A DNA stretch of 64,000 nt from Schistocephalus solidus. Lineage: Eukaryota > Platyhelminthes > Cestoda > Diphyllobothriidea > Diphyllobothriidae. The notes under the pieces are model-generated. The model was given only the letters and a program-made list of their open reading frames with translations. It was not told where the DNA came from and made no database searches. Within the stretch, counting starts at the first letter, position 1. The number at the start of each line of letters is the position of its first letter. The stretch covers positions 33,175 to 97,174 of the forward strand of contig WEDG01005438.1 in assembly GCA_017591395.1 (NCBI GenBank). The letters run 5' to 3'. The position numbers were made by a program, and so were the translations under genes. Shown here in pieces: positions 21,170 through 32,954 of the stretch.

Positions 21170-23345
21170 TGGCGGGGCTCGAGAGTGAGCCCGAAGGCAG
21201 AACAGGACAAGTGAGTCCCGTACCCCATCGGTAAGCGTTTGTACACCAAACTACAGGTTGTTGACGCCTTGAACTTTGACGAACATTACTCTACTTTTGA
21301 CAAGCCAAAAGTCCTTAAGCCGTCCTCGTCTGCAGCACAGGGACGTAATTTGAATCCAGTTATAACCACTGGCGTACAAGCAAACCGACGCTATCGGCAC
21401 CGTTTGAGATTAAAAAAATGATATGCGACGGACCAGAGGTCGGAGAAGTGACCCCAAACCGACTGTTTTGAGCAGCCCTCCTTCAGCCTGCTGGGAGGTG
21501 CAAATTCCGTGTTTCAAGGAGGTAAAGCGGTAAAAACGGCCACGGGAGGTAACTTCGAAGAAAATGAGTTGAGTACACAGACACTAAACAGAAGCAAAGA
21601 GCTCGCAAGCAGTGACTGTTCCGAAATCCCCCCGTTAAGTATGGTTGGTAAAACAATGTCAATTTGCTACTGCCGCAAAACGGATGACACAGAAAGCGAG
21701 AGACTAGAAATCAAACTCCAGCAGCGAAGACAGTGTGCCGTCGTAGACTTCCTAGTTTGTGAGTACTAAGCGTGCATGAACGCCCTCGCCCCACCCCTCT
21801 CAACGGTGAAGCTTATATTTCTGCTGCTGATGGTGAGTCAATGCGCGAGTTTCTGCATGGCGTGTACATGCGTAGCAGACCACGCGTTAGTGTGGTTGTA
21901 GGCGATACCGAACCTTTAATTTGATTTGCTGACATGATGCTTGTTTCCTCATCGAGAATCCGATGCGCAGCTAAGTGGAGCAGTCAGTGACTACAGATGC
22001 CCAGGCAACGCTTTATCGCCTGAAATAGATCCAATTACCCTCGTGGGTAACACGTGCAGATACTTCTTTGAATAAAAATTGGCGCAGTTTACCAAGCTCG
22101 AGTGCATGAGCGCACAAGTGCAATGGTGCTCCCGTTTTGTAGGTGTAAAGGGTGTCGGATCTCACAGGGCGAAGCAGGTCGGTTTGGCTTGTCGCCAGCA
22201 CAAAATTCAAATAATAATTCAACCAATCGGTTCCAGGACAGGCCGCTTTTATGTGTAGGTGTGACGCGAGAAGTATAAGCAGTCACGGAGTCACGGACAG
22301 GTAAAAGGACTTCATGAAGCATGTCCGTAGCAGACACATTTATTTCGCCTAGTTACAACCTCTGCCCCTTCTGTCTACAAATTGTTTAGCAACGGTGCTC
22401 GCATAACAAGACATGATATGACAATTGGGAGCTACTATGAGGGCGGCTTCGCATCTAAAAATGCCCAGGCTGTTTGAATCTGTCAACGGCTCTTGGTACA
22501 TCTCCCTCGTCCTCCTCCTCCGCACCGACCATTTATGAAATACGGCAGCTTGGTGGAAGGTAAACGACAGTTTCTCTCAAATGAGACCAATCAACGATAC
22601 AGTAGCTGATAAGGTTGCTAAAAAAGACGTACAACTGTTGTCCAACCACGGAATTTCAGATAATCTCTTTCCACCCGCTGTAGATTGCTGCACGATCAGA
22701 CACTCGTCTCATTCTTTCAACTGCATCATCTGACTGCCATCCAGGCGCTAACGCTAAAACCACGGCAACCGTCCCTCCAGAACAACACTTCAGCAAGCTC
22801 GTTCTTTCGGATAATCTCCACGACGTCCCTGGATAGCGCACGAAGTCAGCCAACCGATGCGGATTCCTCCGGCCTACTACCAAAAGATTAAGGACGCACC
22901 TGTAGGAGTAAGCATCCATCAACCAACGAGGGGAATTAAAACAGGATGGAGACTGTATGGGTTCCGCGGCGACCACAGGCGACTAAAGGGGCAGGTATAA
23001 ATGAAATAGGCTACGTAAATGATCTGCTTCATTTCCTTTCCTCCCACCCCCCAGTGTGCGTACACGAGCAAGCACCGATTGACTGCTTATTCGAAGATAC
23101 GTAAACATGAGCCGTCTTCCGTTTATCGCGAGCCCACTCATATGCTCCAAAGTGCTTAATGCACTGATCGACTGAGGAGAGACGTAAGGACGTGTGCAAA
23201 AAATTCGTTTTCGCCTTGGCTTTTTACCCGACCAATCCTGAGGAGTATTCCACTAAAACCAGCGCTCGCTAACGGAATGCACTCGTCCCGTTCTGCCTTG
23301 GGGCTCATTCTCGAGCCCCGCCAGCAACCGCAGAACGCCTAGTGG
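21170..23345. other. No gene recognised
   Basis: Several ORFs of 60-106 codons overlap on both strands (for example 21509-21769 + and 22656-22976 -). None carries a motif I recognise, nor flanking splice or polyadenylation signals I could tie to it. Confidence 0.35.
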
Positions 23346-23348
23346 CCG

Positions 23349-23378
23349 TATTATTATTATTATTAGTAGTAGTAGTAA

Positions 23379-23465
<87 letters not shown>
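23349..23465. repeat. (TTA)n/(TAG)n trinucleotide microsatellite
   Basis: A TTA run grades into about 30 TAG units. It yields artificial poly-Val, poly-Leu and poly-Thr ORFs in different frames, which are rejected as proteins. Confidence 0.97.
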
Positions 23466-23469
23466 GAAA

Positions 23470-25100
23470 GACAGATGAGCCAGTCTCCCTTTTCTTTGTT
23501 GGAATTTTTCGTCTGTCTTTAAAACTAGCTCTGCCATCAGACGCCGCAGGAACCAAATGGCACAGAACGACAGCGACAATGGAAGCAGAAGTTGCCGCCA
23601 CGTAAAAGCAATGTTGAAGTTTGTCCTGAGGAGGTAAGCTCGTCGATGTGTAGATTAGAACGCTTGGAGTCGCCTCATCTGTCTATTGGTACACAGTTTA
23701 TTTTTTACTAGAGCATACGATAATCCCTAAAAGCAAGTCACGGATGGCAAGGTAGCGAGTAGGTTGTTAACTGGGGTGGGAAATGCAGGGGGTTGTAAAC
23801 CAGTTTACAGTTGCCAAGATATCAGTCAGATTCCCGGGGGCGCTGTCATTCCCGAGAGTATACTTATGAGGAAACATTCGATGTTTTCTTGAGGTTCGGG
23901 CATTCGTAGACAATTTCATTTCTTAATACAGACATGCGATACAGTCACAAAGCCCGCAAATCCTTCAAGTGCCCAAACTCCATCTGCTCTGGCTCCGGCA
24001 GAGGTGAGGGGAATGACCTAATTATGTGGTTATTAATTCTAAACAGCCATCGCCTATCTCGGAGATGGACACAGTCGGGATGAATGGTTTAAAGCAATGG
24101 ACATAACTGGTCGGTAAAATACATTTGAATGAGACGCTAAGCCTTCAACCTTTGAACAATATTTAGGAAAACTCAACATTTTCAAGGTCGATGCGCATTT
24201 AAACCCACCTGAGACCAGTGGTGACCTGGACACCAGCAATGGGTCAGCCTACGGGCTCTAGTTATCACAGCAAATTCGCTCAGGATAAAGCGATTTGACA
24301 CAACACGTGCAAAAAATAACTAATTTTCATTTTCCAGCTGCATGTGATAGTGGTGCAGTTAATGCATTCGATTCCCAAAAGGAATTTGAGTTCCTTCGTC
24401 CTACATTCAAGTTAAGGATGTTATGATGTCCTAATCCGCATGAATCCCAAGATCCCTTTAGAACCTAGAGTGCATCGAAGTTGCTATTGATCACTGTTCC
24501 GAGCTCTCGTGTAAACCAGCAGAGCTCTGTAACATAAATGTGGCAGAATTTAGAATTAGTGCTGAAGGAGGCATTTGGATGTAAACTATCCTGCGTGCAT
24601 TTTTCGAGGGGACAGGTGTCGCAAAAGGATCGAAGGTGGGAGAAGGTCCTTCCATTGCAAAAATATACAGAGCTGGGGCATCAGCCTTAGCGACTTCTAT
24701 AGCAGACCTCTGGTGACTGAGATCATTAGTCGGGCACATTTTCTCCACAGGTGTTCACCTCTATGCGAACATGTAAAGGTGTGATTACAATAAGGCACAG
24801 TGATGTGTAGATGAAAATTGGGAAAAAATGACGGACCAGAAATGCGGGTCGACAAGGGAAATGCACAACGAGGAATCTAAAAAGAATATATGCAGCTAAA
24901 ATTTGAAGGGAACTACATGTGCTGTCGCCAGAAAAAGACCGCCACTGTCAACGAAACTACGAGAAGATTGCAGCTGAAATGGGTGTTTCACTCAAAAAGC
25001 CCTGTTTGCGAGTTCGCCAACTACTGTAAAATGGCTTAAAATTATTCTGTGCATCTGCCTTTGGAGATTTACCAAGGGTTTACAAGAACTTCAAATACAC
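23470..25100. other. No gene recognised
   Basis: Short ORFs without motifs. Nothing shared with other parts of the window was noticed. Confidence 0.35.
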
Positions 25101-25119
25101 CGTACATCCTCAATGGAAG

Positions 25120-25258
25120 GGCGCGTGTTGTGCAAGGGCGACCTTAGTGGCGTATTTGTCGTCAGCAGTCAGTCCTGATAGTTGAACCGAAGGCGGGGGT
25201 GAGGGTCTAGCTGAGTCTCGGAGTAAATGCTCTACCAGCTGAGTCACAGCTGAGTCAG
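25120..25258 (-). repeat. tRNA-headed SINE (family T), old copy
   Basis: On the minus strand, A box TGACTCAGCTGGTAGAGCA (25246-25228) and a B-box-like GGTTCAACTATC lie at near-tRNA spacing. A body like that of the other T copies follows (GACTGACTGCTGACGACAAA). It is diverged and has no clear 3' tail. Confidence 0.5.
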
Positions 25259-25754
25259 ATGCCATCGCAACAGGCGTATTTTGTGCAGATCGGTTAACCG
25301 CGCAGCCACGTGACTCAGAGTAATTCTTCCCAGAGGGATAGAGCATTGGATTGAACTTGATATTGCTTCAGTTCACAGGTCACTCCGGCCTAATTCAGTT
25401 GACTGAATGCCCACTGCGGTTTAAACCGTCTCCGTTGGCAGTGTTTCCAAGTCTCCCGTCTACCAGGGCCCTAGAATGTGGAACTCCTTGGCCAAACGGA
25501 ATTCAAGGTGCGCAATTAGGTCAGATCGTAAAAAAGCACTGTCGCTGGACTGGGTAAGAGTGGATGCGAAGGTTCGCATTGTAGTGTAAAATGTTGTTGG
25601 ACGGAGCGTTTTTGTCGTCAGTTGTCTCAGTCCTCATCACTGCGTCAGATAACGGGTTACCTCCTTGCTGATGGCGCACAAACACTGGATGGTGCGTAAT
25701 ACTTCCAGAAGCCGTCGAAGTGTCTACTAGTTAGGAAAGATGATTTCATTACCC

Positions 25755-26930
25755 CGCACTCTCTCCTCCTCCCCCACCTGAACCCGGTGTCATGACAGAG
25801 TCAAGAAGACCGGAGGCGGGAGAGGACGCAGGTGGCTAGCGCGGCCGAAGCCGCCCCTGGGCGTACCACCACACCTGGCTCGGATCCCACGAAGTGGGAG
25901 TGCCATAAAGGCCACATTAAGAAGGAGCCATTGCAGCCTGACTCTCAGTTCGCCTGTCAGCCACTCCACACAAAACACACATTGGGCTGACTACGTGGTC
26001 CGAGTTATCCCGTCAGTTGGCAACCTTTCAAGCCACGGCTTTTAGCGCACCGTGATAGTTTCAAGCGCGTCAGATTTTTTATAGTGAGGAAAATGCGCTG
26101 AACTGTCGACCTCACTCTCTCCCCCACACCCACAGTCAAACCGCTGTCCGAGCCGGTCAGTTGTCGCATGCGGAAGTGTGGGGAGACATACGACAGTTCG
26201 ACCGTCGTAGTCCGACGATGTCCACCGTATACTCCATGGGAGAGTGGAGCAGGGACGGTGACTTGCGCGTGAATTAGTTTTAATTGATAGTAGCCTTGCG
26301 CTGCAGCTACCGCACTCTCCTCCTCCCTCACCTGAGTCCGGTGTCAAGACAGAGTCAAGAAGACCGGAGGCGGGAGAGGACGCAGGTGGCTGGCGCGGCT
26401 GGGTCCCCAATGTCCTAGCCGCCCCTAGGCGTGCCACCACACCTTCCAGGTTCGGCATTTGTTAGCAGAGCGCAACCCGAATAACGCATGCCGTGCCCTG
26501 ATGTGGCCCCCATGTTGGTCCAACCCATCTATCACGTGGCTCGTTTAGGGGGCACGGGGAGGCATACGACAGTTCGACCGTCGTAGTCCGACGATGTCCA
26601 CCGTATGCTCCATGGGAAAGTGGAGCAGGGACGGTGACTTGCGCGTGATTTAGTTTAAAGTGATAGTAGACTTGCGCTGCATCTACCGCACTCTCTCCTC
26701 CTCCCCCACCTGAGCCACGTGTCAAGACAGAGTTGAAGACCGGAGGCGGGAGAGGACGCAGGTGGCTGGCGCGGCTGGGTCCCCTAAGTCCGAGCCGCCC
26801 CTAGGCGTGCCACCACACCTCTATGTTCGGCATTTGCTATGGGAGCGCAACCCGAATAACGCATGCCATGCCCTTATGTGGCCCCCGTGTTGGTCCAACG
26901 CATCTACCACGCGGCCCGTTTAGGGGGGAC
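25755..26930 (-). repeat. Repeat U array: two module-b units followed by one module-a unit
   Basis: In minus-strand order, unit 1 runs 26930-26565 and unit 2 runs 26550-26190. Both start from the CCTAAACG(A/G)GCCACGTGGT-type head and end in GGTCGAACTGTCGTATG. Then comes a different leader (GAGAGAGTGAGGTCGACAG, CTCACTATAAAAAATCTGAC, about 26180-26050). Module a follows: GCGCTAAAAGCCGTGGC, GGATCCGAGCC. After the shared joint GGTGTGGTGGTACGCC, part of the body ends at 25755. Internal ORFs resembling one another (GESAVDAAQVYYHFKLNHAQ) simply follow the repeat. Confidence 0.8.
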
Positions 26931-26949
26931 GGGGGGAGGCATACACACA

Positions 26950-27495
26950 CACACTCACATACATTGTTCAATTCATTCGGCTTTCTCAGGATACTCGCAG
27001 AATGTGGTGGGAATTCTTCTGAGAATACTCGAGGTTGGCACGCACCAAGTTTTGCATTTTTTATCAATGCTGTTTTCAGCTACAGTGAACAGAGGCCGTC
27101 GCACTGGCGGAAGCGTTGAATAGGTTTGTGAACGAAACCAATTAGTAATAAGGATAGTGAGATAGTTGCACTCCTGAGAAGCCGGAAGGAAATTTAGGTC
27201 CGCTGACGCCCGATCGTACGTAATAGCTCTTCTAGACGAGAATTCAGCAGCGACAGACGGACTGAAGGACACTTCGTTGATCGTCAAGTGCCGATGCGAT
27301 CACCTGTGAAGCCCTAACGACTCCCGTGCACTATGTACAGAAAACACTCAAATGAAACCTCGTGACAATCTCGGTCCACTTGATGCATTTTAACCGTTTT
27401 GGCTTGCTCCTGCAAAGCCATTTGTTTAGTGGGTGATATTTACCCTTTTGTGATTTTCTATTCCACTAATGAATATGTAATTGTCACGCACAATG
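26950..27495. other. No gene recognised
   Basis: Begins with an (AC)n run at about 26941-26955. The rest has only short ORFs. Confidence 0.35.
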
Positions 27496-27504
27496 ATCCA
27501 GAAC

Positions 27505-27704
27505 GAAAGCCTGTATAGAGAGTCGATGTGATACAGGAAGTAACACCGACAAAGACAAGGGAGATAGGGCGGGTCTTTTCTGGCGTATAAGACGTCGGCA
27601 TCCAGCCTCACCCAACTTCCAATTTGCGAGACCTGGGATTCGAATTCGGACCTATGGTCACTAATGCTTGAAGTCAAGCGCTCTACCATTGAGCCACGGG
27701 TCCA
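27505..27704 (-). repeat. tRNA-headed SINE (family T), best copy
   Basis: On the minus strand, A box TGGCTCAATGGTAGAGCG (27696-27679) and B box GAATTCGAATCCC (27648-27636) are well preserved. The acceptor ends (GGACCCG with CAGGTCT) nearly pair. The body carries GGCTGGATGCCGACG, CGCCAGAAAAGACCCGCCC and CTCCCTTGTCTTTGTCGG, shared with copies at 27.8, 28.06 and 30.55 kb. The extended body makes it a SINE, not a tRNA gene. Confidence 0.72.
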
Positions 27705-27754
27705 TTGTGCTTTCGGTCGCGATCAGGAATATTAATCATCGTTTAAACTCCTCT

Positions 27755-27890
27755 CACTAATCGGTTTGTACAAGGAGAACTAGGGTACTTATTTGTCTTA
27801 ATAGCCGTCGTCAGCCAGCCTTGTCCAACCACAGGTTTGCATGGGCGGGGATTCGAATCCGGATCACTCGGTTATTGAGGGTTAAGTAGT
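27755..27890 (-). repeat. tRNA-headed SINE (family T), partial
   Basis: GGATTCGAATCC (B box) and the body GGCTGGCTGACGACGGC, read on the minus strand, match the neighbouring copy in the same orientation. The A box has decayed. Confidence 0.5.
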
Positions 27891-28054
27891 CCAATTTTGT
27901 ACCTTTTGGTGACAGGTCTTTTGGTCTAATGGTTGTGATCGGTAAAAGCAACAGTAGTTGAAATGACTTGCTGCCCAACCTACGTGATATGCTCCCATGT
28001 TGCACCTTAGCGCTCAATCTAAAGTAGTAGTATCAGGCAGAAAAAACGCGACCG

Positions 28055-28172
28055 GTAATGATATAGGACGGAATACCGACAGTGACAAGGGAAACTGAGA
28101 TGATCGTTTCTGAACTATTAGCCGTATTCAGCCAGTCATTTTCAACCTCAGGTGGATTCCAACTTGAAGCTC
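28055..28172 (-). repeat. SINE family T body fragment
   Basis: GGACGGAATACCGACAGTGA, CAAGGGAAACTGAG and TTAGCCGTATTCAGCCAG (+ strand) match the T body and 3' end. No tRNA head is left. A 131-codon ORF (28082-28477) begins inside it and is not supported as a gene. Confidence 0.5.
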
Positions 28173-28479
28173 CAAGGCCAACTGGAAAGACTGCGATCCG
28201 TCTTGCGAGTAGATGGCTAGAGGGTCACTTCTATGTGACTTTGCATGTTATCGATCGTTACCTGAAGAATGGGGCGCTTGACACAAAATTCCGATTAGCA
28301 GGTCTTCCCACTTTGGGGTTGTGGTACGGCTGTCTACTGACGGCACATAAAGCAGAATTTCTTCTGCGGACCCAACTTAGTATGGCTTCGATTCAGTCGG
28401 ATCTACTTAGCCTCAATTTTCGGTACAGGCGTGCTTACCCGAATTGTTCAATCGGGGTTGACTTCCTGACTACCTGACC

Positions 28480-29620
28480 ACGAGACAGTGATGGCAAAAG
28501 AACTTATCCAAGGAGAGTCTACGGTTGCCATGGCACAGTTCTCTCATCGGGCTTTGAAAAAGCTAAATAATCCACATCTAAGAATTGGATATGAAGTATA
28601 TTGACGGGGTCACTGACCGTCCAAACGAAATTTGAAAATGAGGCAATGCCATTTCAGTGGAAATAATGAAGGATTCAACTAAAAACACTTTAATATCAAT
28701 CATTTCTTAAGCGGCAGAACGGTGAAATGCGAGGAAAAAGTAGCTTTACGTGTGAACCGAACAGATCCAATACTAAATCACACGCTAGTCATATGCTGCC
28801 CGCAAAGCCAACGATGGTGTTCGTCTTTCAGATCATATTGCGCCGCAACTCTGATGCATTCTACAATCCAATTATAGCACAAAAATTCAACATTTATTTG
28901 AGCAAGGAGAACCTTGGTTACACTTCTCCTGTTATGCCGATACCAAGGGTGCCTTTTTAATGCTTGTATTCGCTGTGTTCTGCGTCCCAAACACGGTTGC
29001 ATAAGCAAGATTCTAAAACAACTGTTCGCATTCGGGACTGACCAATGCGCCTTCCTTTCGATCATCCAAATGATCTTCGAGTCGAACGGTTTCTAGCTCG
29101 TATAGTTGACTTCAACTGTTTTTTAAAACTTAAAATTTCCATTCTTAGCGTACTGTCGACACGTATGGCGTGAACAAACATAGCACCAAAAAATCAAATT
29201 TTAAAAATTACACATTCTCGTTTCTCCAAAAATGCTTCTATAATTCTGATTTTCAATTTATTATTTGAGTCAAGTGCATACCGGAAAATACTTCAGAAGT
29301 ATACAGTCAAATGCCTATACAGGTACAGGCTATGAAAACCTTAACGACCCGAGTAAAAAACCGGCTCAGATGTATTCGAAACAGGGGCAGGGGCGGTTGC
29401 AAGGACACTGTGAAACTAATAGGGGTACTTCAGGTTACATTGTGTGGCAAAGAGGGGAAATAGAGCGTCAAAACGACTGAGAGAAAAATGCTTCCCTAAG
29501 AGCATTTATTTTTTTAAAAAATTACGCTCCCAGTAAATGGAGCAGTCCAGTTGTTTTAAAAAACAGAACACTACTTACGCCTGGGAAAAGAGTAGAGGTA
29601 GGAGTCAGCGTGAGGAAATG
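28480..29620. other. No gene recognised
   Basis: Moderately AT-rich with scattered short ORFs. No repeat partner noticed. Confidence 0.35.
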
Positions 29621-29625
29621 TTTGG

Positions 29626-30015
29626 TTATAGGAGGAGGTGAAAGAACGCGTAGTTGTTCAAGGAAGTTTTTGAGGGCAGGTAACTTGTCCCGTCGAATAA
29701 CCTCTCTGGTCCTAATCTCCTCCAGTATTTTTCGGAAGCATTCAAACCACGGAAGATAGCTGGAATATTAAAAAACAAAGTAATCGTTAAAATGACTCCA
29801 AATAAGAAGGCAATGTATAGCAATATCAGAGAGCAGGATGCAGACCTTGAGAAGCAGAAGAGATGACCGTCCCCCGATTGTAAACAGTGCACATATTCAT
29901 GTTTTCCATCTGAGTCGGTAAAAATCAGCACGTAAAATTCTCCATTCGGATTACTGCAGTTGTTAGGCGATGCTATAAAACAGGTAGCAGTACTTTTTAC
30001 AACAAGCTGGTCCAA
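29626..30015 (-). CDS. Hypothetical ORF with one predicted membrane segment (uncertain)
   Basis: An open frame of about 129 codons lies on the minus strand; it is bounded by stops and opens at a non-ATG codon, so as a gene piece it would have to be an exon. The predicted protein has a Cys-containing N-terminal half (CFIASPNNC, HCLQSGDGHLFCF). One hydrophobic stretch follows, ILLYIAFLFGVILTITLFF, long enough for a membrane span, then a basic flank with RGLNASEKYWRRLG. I do not recognise a family, and no splice sites or adjacent exons could be assigned with confidence. It may be a fragment of a decayed gene or a chance ORF. It is listed because it is one of the longer open frames in the window outside repeats and does not overlap low-complexity DNA. 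Confidence 0.2.
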   Translation of the reverse strand: MDQLVVKSTATCFIASPNNCSNPNGEFYVLIFTDSDGKHEYVHCLQSGDGHLFCFSRSASCSLILLYIAFLFGVILTITLFFNIPAIFRGLNASEKYWRRLGPERLFDGTSYLPSKTSLNNYAFFHLLL

Positions 30016-30549
30016 AGTCGATTATTCTATTAGCGGACTCCCGACTTTCTGCAGTTGGATATAAGATGTTAACTAAAATGAAAAGAGAGGAACCAATCAG
30101 CAAATTAGGCTCAAAGGAAAGTAGATAGAGCAAACAAGTGAGTCGAAAAATGTTTCAAAAGAAAGCCTAAAACCCCGTTTCTAAAGGCAGCAGAGGAAAG
30201 GGAATATTGTCCGTGTTGGAATTAAAAGGCGGTCGATTTTGAGATTATATCAAACGCACGAAACCGATAAGACTGTAAGGAGTTCAGAGTTAAGACGTGG
30301 TATATATAGAGCCTGGGTTCGTTGGCTATAAGGACAGTTCGACGGTGGCAAACAAGGACTTCCAGCACGTGATCCAAGCAGTGGGTATAGTAGCGGTGAT
30401 GCGCATGAAGTATATTGAAACATAATTGCGCAGAATCTACCAGTCGATAGGCGACTGTCTGCGATGGCTTTAAAGTGAGCTCCAAGGCACAACGGCGCAT
30501 ACGTGTTCCGTAACTAGATGGGCGAGCCCCAAACCATCATATATAAGTA

Positions 30550-30668
30550 TATGATGGAGAACCAACAATGACCAGGGAGATCGGAACGGGCATTTCTGGC
30601 TTATTAGCCGTCATCAGCAGTCATACCCTATCACAACTGTGGACCACGTGGTCCTACATATAAAAGCA
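30550..30668 (-). repeat. SINE family T body fragment
   Basis: ATGACCAGGGAGATCGGAAC, GGGCATTTCTGGCTTATTAG and CCGTCATCAGCAGTCATACC (+ strand) match the T body at 27.5-27.6 and 28.06 kb. The tRNA head is missing. Confidence 0.55.
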
Positions 30669-30669
30669 T

Positions 30670-32255
30670 TAATGTGACGTCATGTAAGATTATGGAACGA
30701 GAAAGACTGAACGAAGTTTTTTAATATCCAGACATCGCAGAAGGCAAACATGAGGCAGTCCTCAACATATTTCAAAAAGCGCTTATTTATAGTTAGCATT
30801 CAAAACTATATAGGTAAATTGATTTTATCCGAAACGGATACTGTTGGGTTAAAAGACACAAAGCAAGAGACTTTGCCATCTGACAGCTATCAGACAAATT
30901 CAATTTGATCCCCGGATATATTAAATTAGACAGATACTGTGGGTTTAAAGATGCACACAGCCCCTAAGCCCGTTTTTCCGGTCTATCTACAGCAATCCAG
31001 ACACGCAAACTGTCCAAGACACGAATTTTTCACAAATATTTACCTTTACACAGGAATCAGTAGCTGGTAGTTCAAAGTACTTTGACAAGAGGATGCTAAT
31101 TTTTTTATGAGAATAACCCTTAAACCAGGTGGTAAGTGCTCCCTTTCCATTACTCAAAACCTATTATTCATTCCAGTAAATTCGACGGTCGTGCCGATTG
31201 ACGGTGAAGTGGGTATCTTAATGCTAAACAAAAGAAGTCAATATTTTGCTATGAGGCGTAGGCGTCCTCAGTCTGGCAAACAAAAGGAATTATACTCAAG
31301 CGCAAAGCTCCAGGCTCAGGAAGGAATGAATTGGATGCAGTCAAAAAATGTAACCTCTACTAGACGGACACCAATGAAACGGCACTGAAAGGCTGTTGCC
31401 AAGGCACGCATGCAAATTTATCTCATTCATTCACGTTTTCAAAACATTCTTTATCCGGCTGCATCTAGGGTACTAAATACCTGAGTAGTCTCGCGAGCTC
31501 GTCCGAAATGTAAGTGTCTTGGAAAATGATACGAAGCTAGGCAACGAATATTGTTCACTCCATTTGCAATCGGGGTCCAAGCTCGCGGTTTTAAAATATT
31601 AAAATAAGATCATTATAAAAATTAAATCTAGCAAAAGAAGTTCAGTGCGTGAATTTGTTACATAAACATCCAGGTAAATATGAGAATTTAACCACAGCTT
31701 GGACATATCAAAGGCAAATGTCAATTTTGCTCGTTGCTTTGAGCCATACTGCCAAAATGTGACTCATGTGCATTTTAATTATAAGACCATGATCATGCCT
31801 TATGGATAAGACGTACGAAAAATAAGCCATTATACAAATTTTTAAATGAGAAAAACACTTGAGTTGCTTAAATGCCACATAAAATTCAGTAAATTTAACA
31901 CAGAAAAAAATAACACTAAACAACTGCTTACAAATTCCTGAGCGGTTTTCATAGACTATGAACAAATTGAATATCCTATCAGTCTCTCTAAAACAGCCGG
32001 TTATAGCTAGAACACCTTTAACCTGAAGAGCAAATCGACCATCTGAGGAGTCTGCCGCTCATGGACAAGGTTACAATTTAAAATTCCGGAAGTAAATAAG
32101 TTAAGCTAAAACATTTAGTTTTGAAAATCAAATTACAATGATCAGCGAATTAACGGTTGAATGGATTTTTTCTGGCAACTTGTAGGTGGTTCAAAGTTAA
32201 AAAAACGATCAGTGGGGGTGAAGAGGAATGTCTTTACAGTTCATTATCCTATGAA
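30670..32255. other. No gene recognised
   Basis: AT-rich. A short near-duplicate (GGATACTGTTGGGTTAAAAG / AGATACTGTGGGTTTAAAGA) lies at about 30836 and 30932. Small ORFs only. Confidence 0.35.
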
Positions 32256-32259
32256 ACAC

Positions 32260-32390
32260 GCTATAACCCTAATAACCGTTGACATCGCCTGGATATACGG
32301 AAATCACGAAAGGTCAAGATACGCAGTGTGCGTGCTCATTGGTCGATCATTTTTTGCCTCTGTGTTTTGATTGGTAAGTAGACTGCTAAT
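32260..32390 (+). repeat. Dispersed fragment with CCAAT-type boxes, inverted partner at 47.59-47.77 kb
   Basis: Shares ATAACCGTTGACATCG, GTGTGCGTGCTCATTGG, TCGAT, TTTTTGCCTCTG and GATTGG with the reverse complement of 47640-47770. The two inverted CCAAT boxes suggest promoter DNA, possibly of the transposase relic just downstream. Confidence 0.45.
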
Positions 32391-32954
32391 GCTCCTTTAG
32401 CAGATATGCGAAGGGTGTCATTGCACTTCTATCTGCCTAGGCGTTTGCGCATGTGACTGCTCTTGCGACCCACCCGTTTCTGCACTTGCATTTCTATTTA
32501 TTTTACTATATCGATGAATTTCTCTAATAAAACTGTCTAGTGTTCATGCAGGCCTGTAAGAGGACAATAGGAAGGTAAATTGCTCGCAATTAGGTGGAAA
32601 TATGTGGCGAAGTTACGGAGGAAGTTAACAGGTACACTCGCAAGTGCTTTAAAGGTAAAGAGGAATGTACACTTGTTCCGCAAACGACCGCACGTGGATA
32701 CACCTGCCCCTAGACGCTCATTGCAACATCCGAGGATCCAACTGACGACGACGGATATAACAATTTTTCGTTGGCTGATGAGGAAAGCAGAACAATTAGT
32801 TCGCTGCCTTTGCAGACCATTCGTAGCACGTAGCATTCTAGAAATATTAACATCGCTCGTAATGGACATGCTAACTGACCCCCGTTCATTTTTTTTGTGG
32901 TTTGCTACAGCTTAATAGTAGGAAAATGGGTATTAGGAGTATGTTCACGTAGGA

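Noticed and set aside
23253..23605. Overlapping ORFs with poly-Leu, poly-Thr and poly-Val tracts
   Set aside because: Products of the (TAG)n repeat in three frames; no start context or domain.
27630..27704. Functional tRNA gene
   Set aside because: Boxes are good but the anticodon stem-loop does not fold and a SINE body follows directly.
28082..28477. 131-codon + strand ORF
   Set aside because: Its start lies inside a SINE T fragment and no motif or codon pattern supports it.
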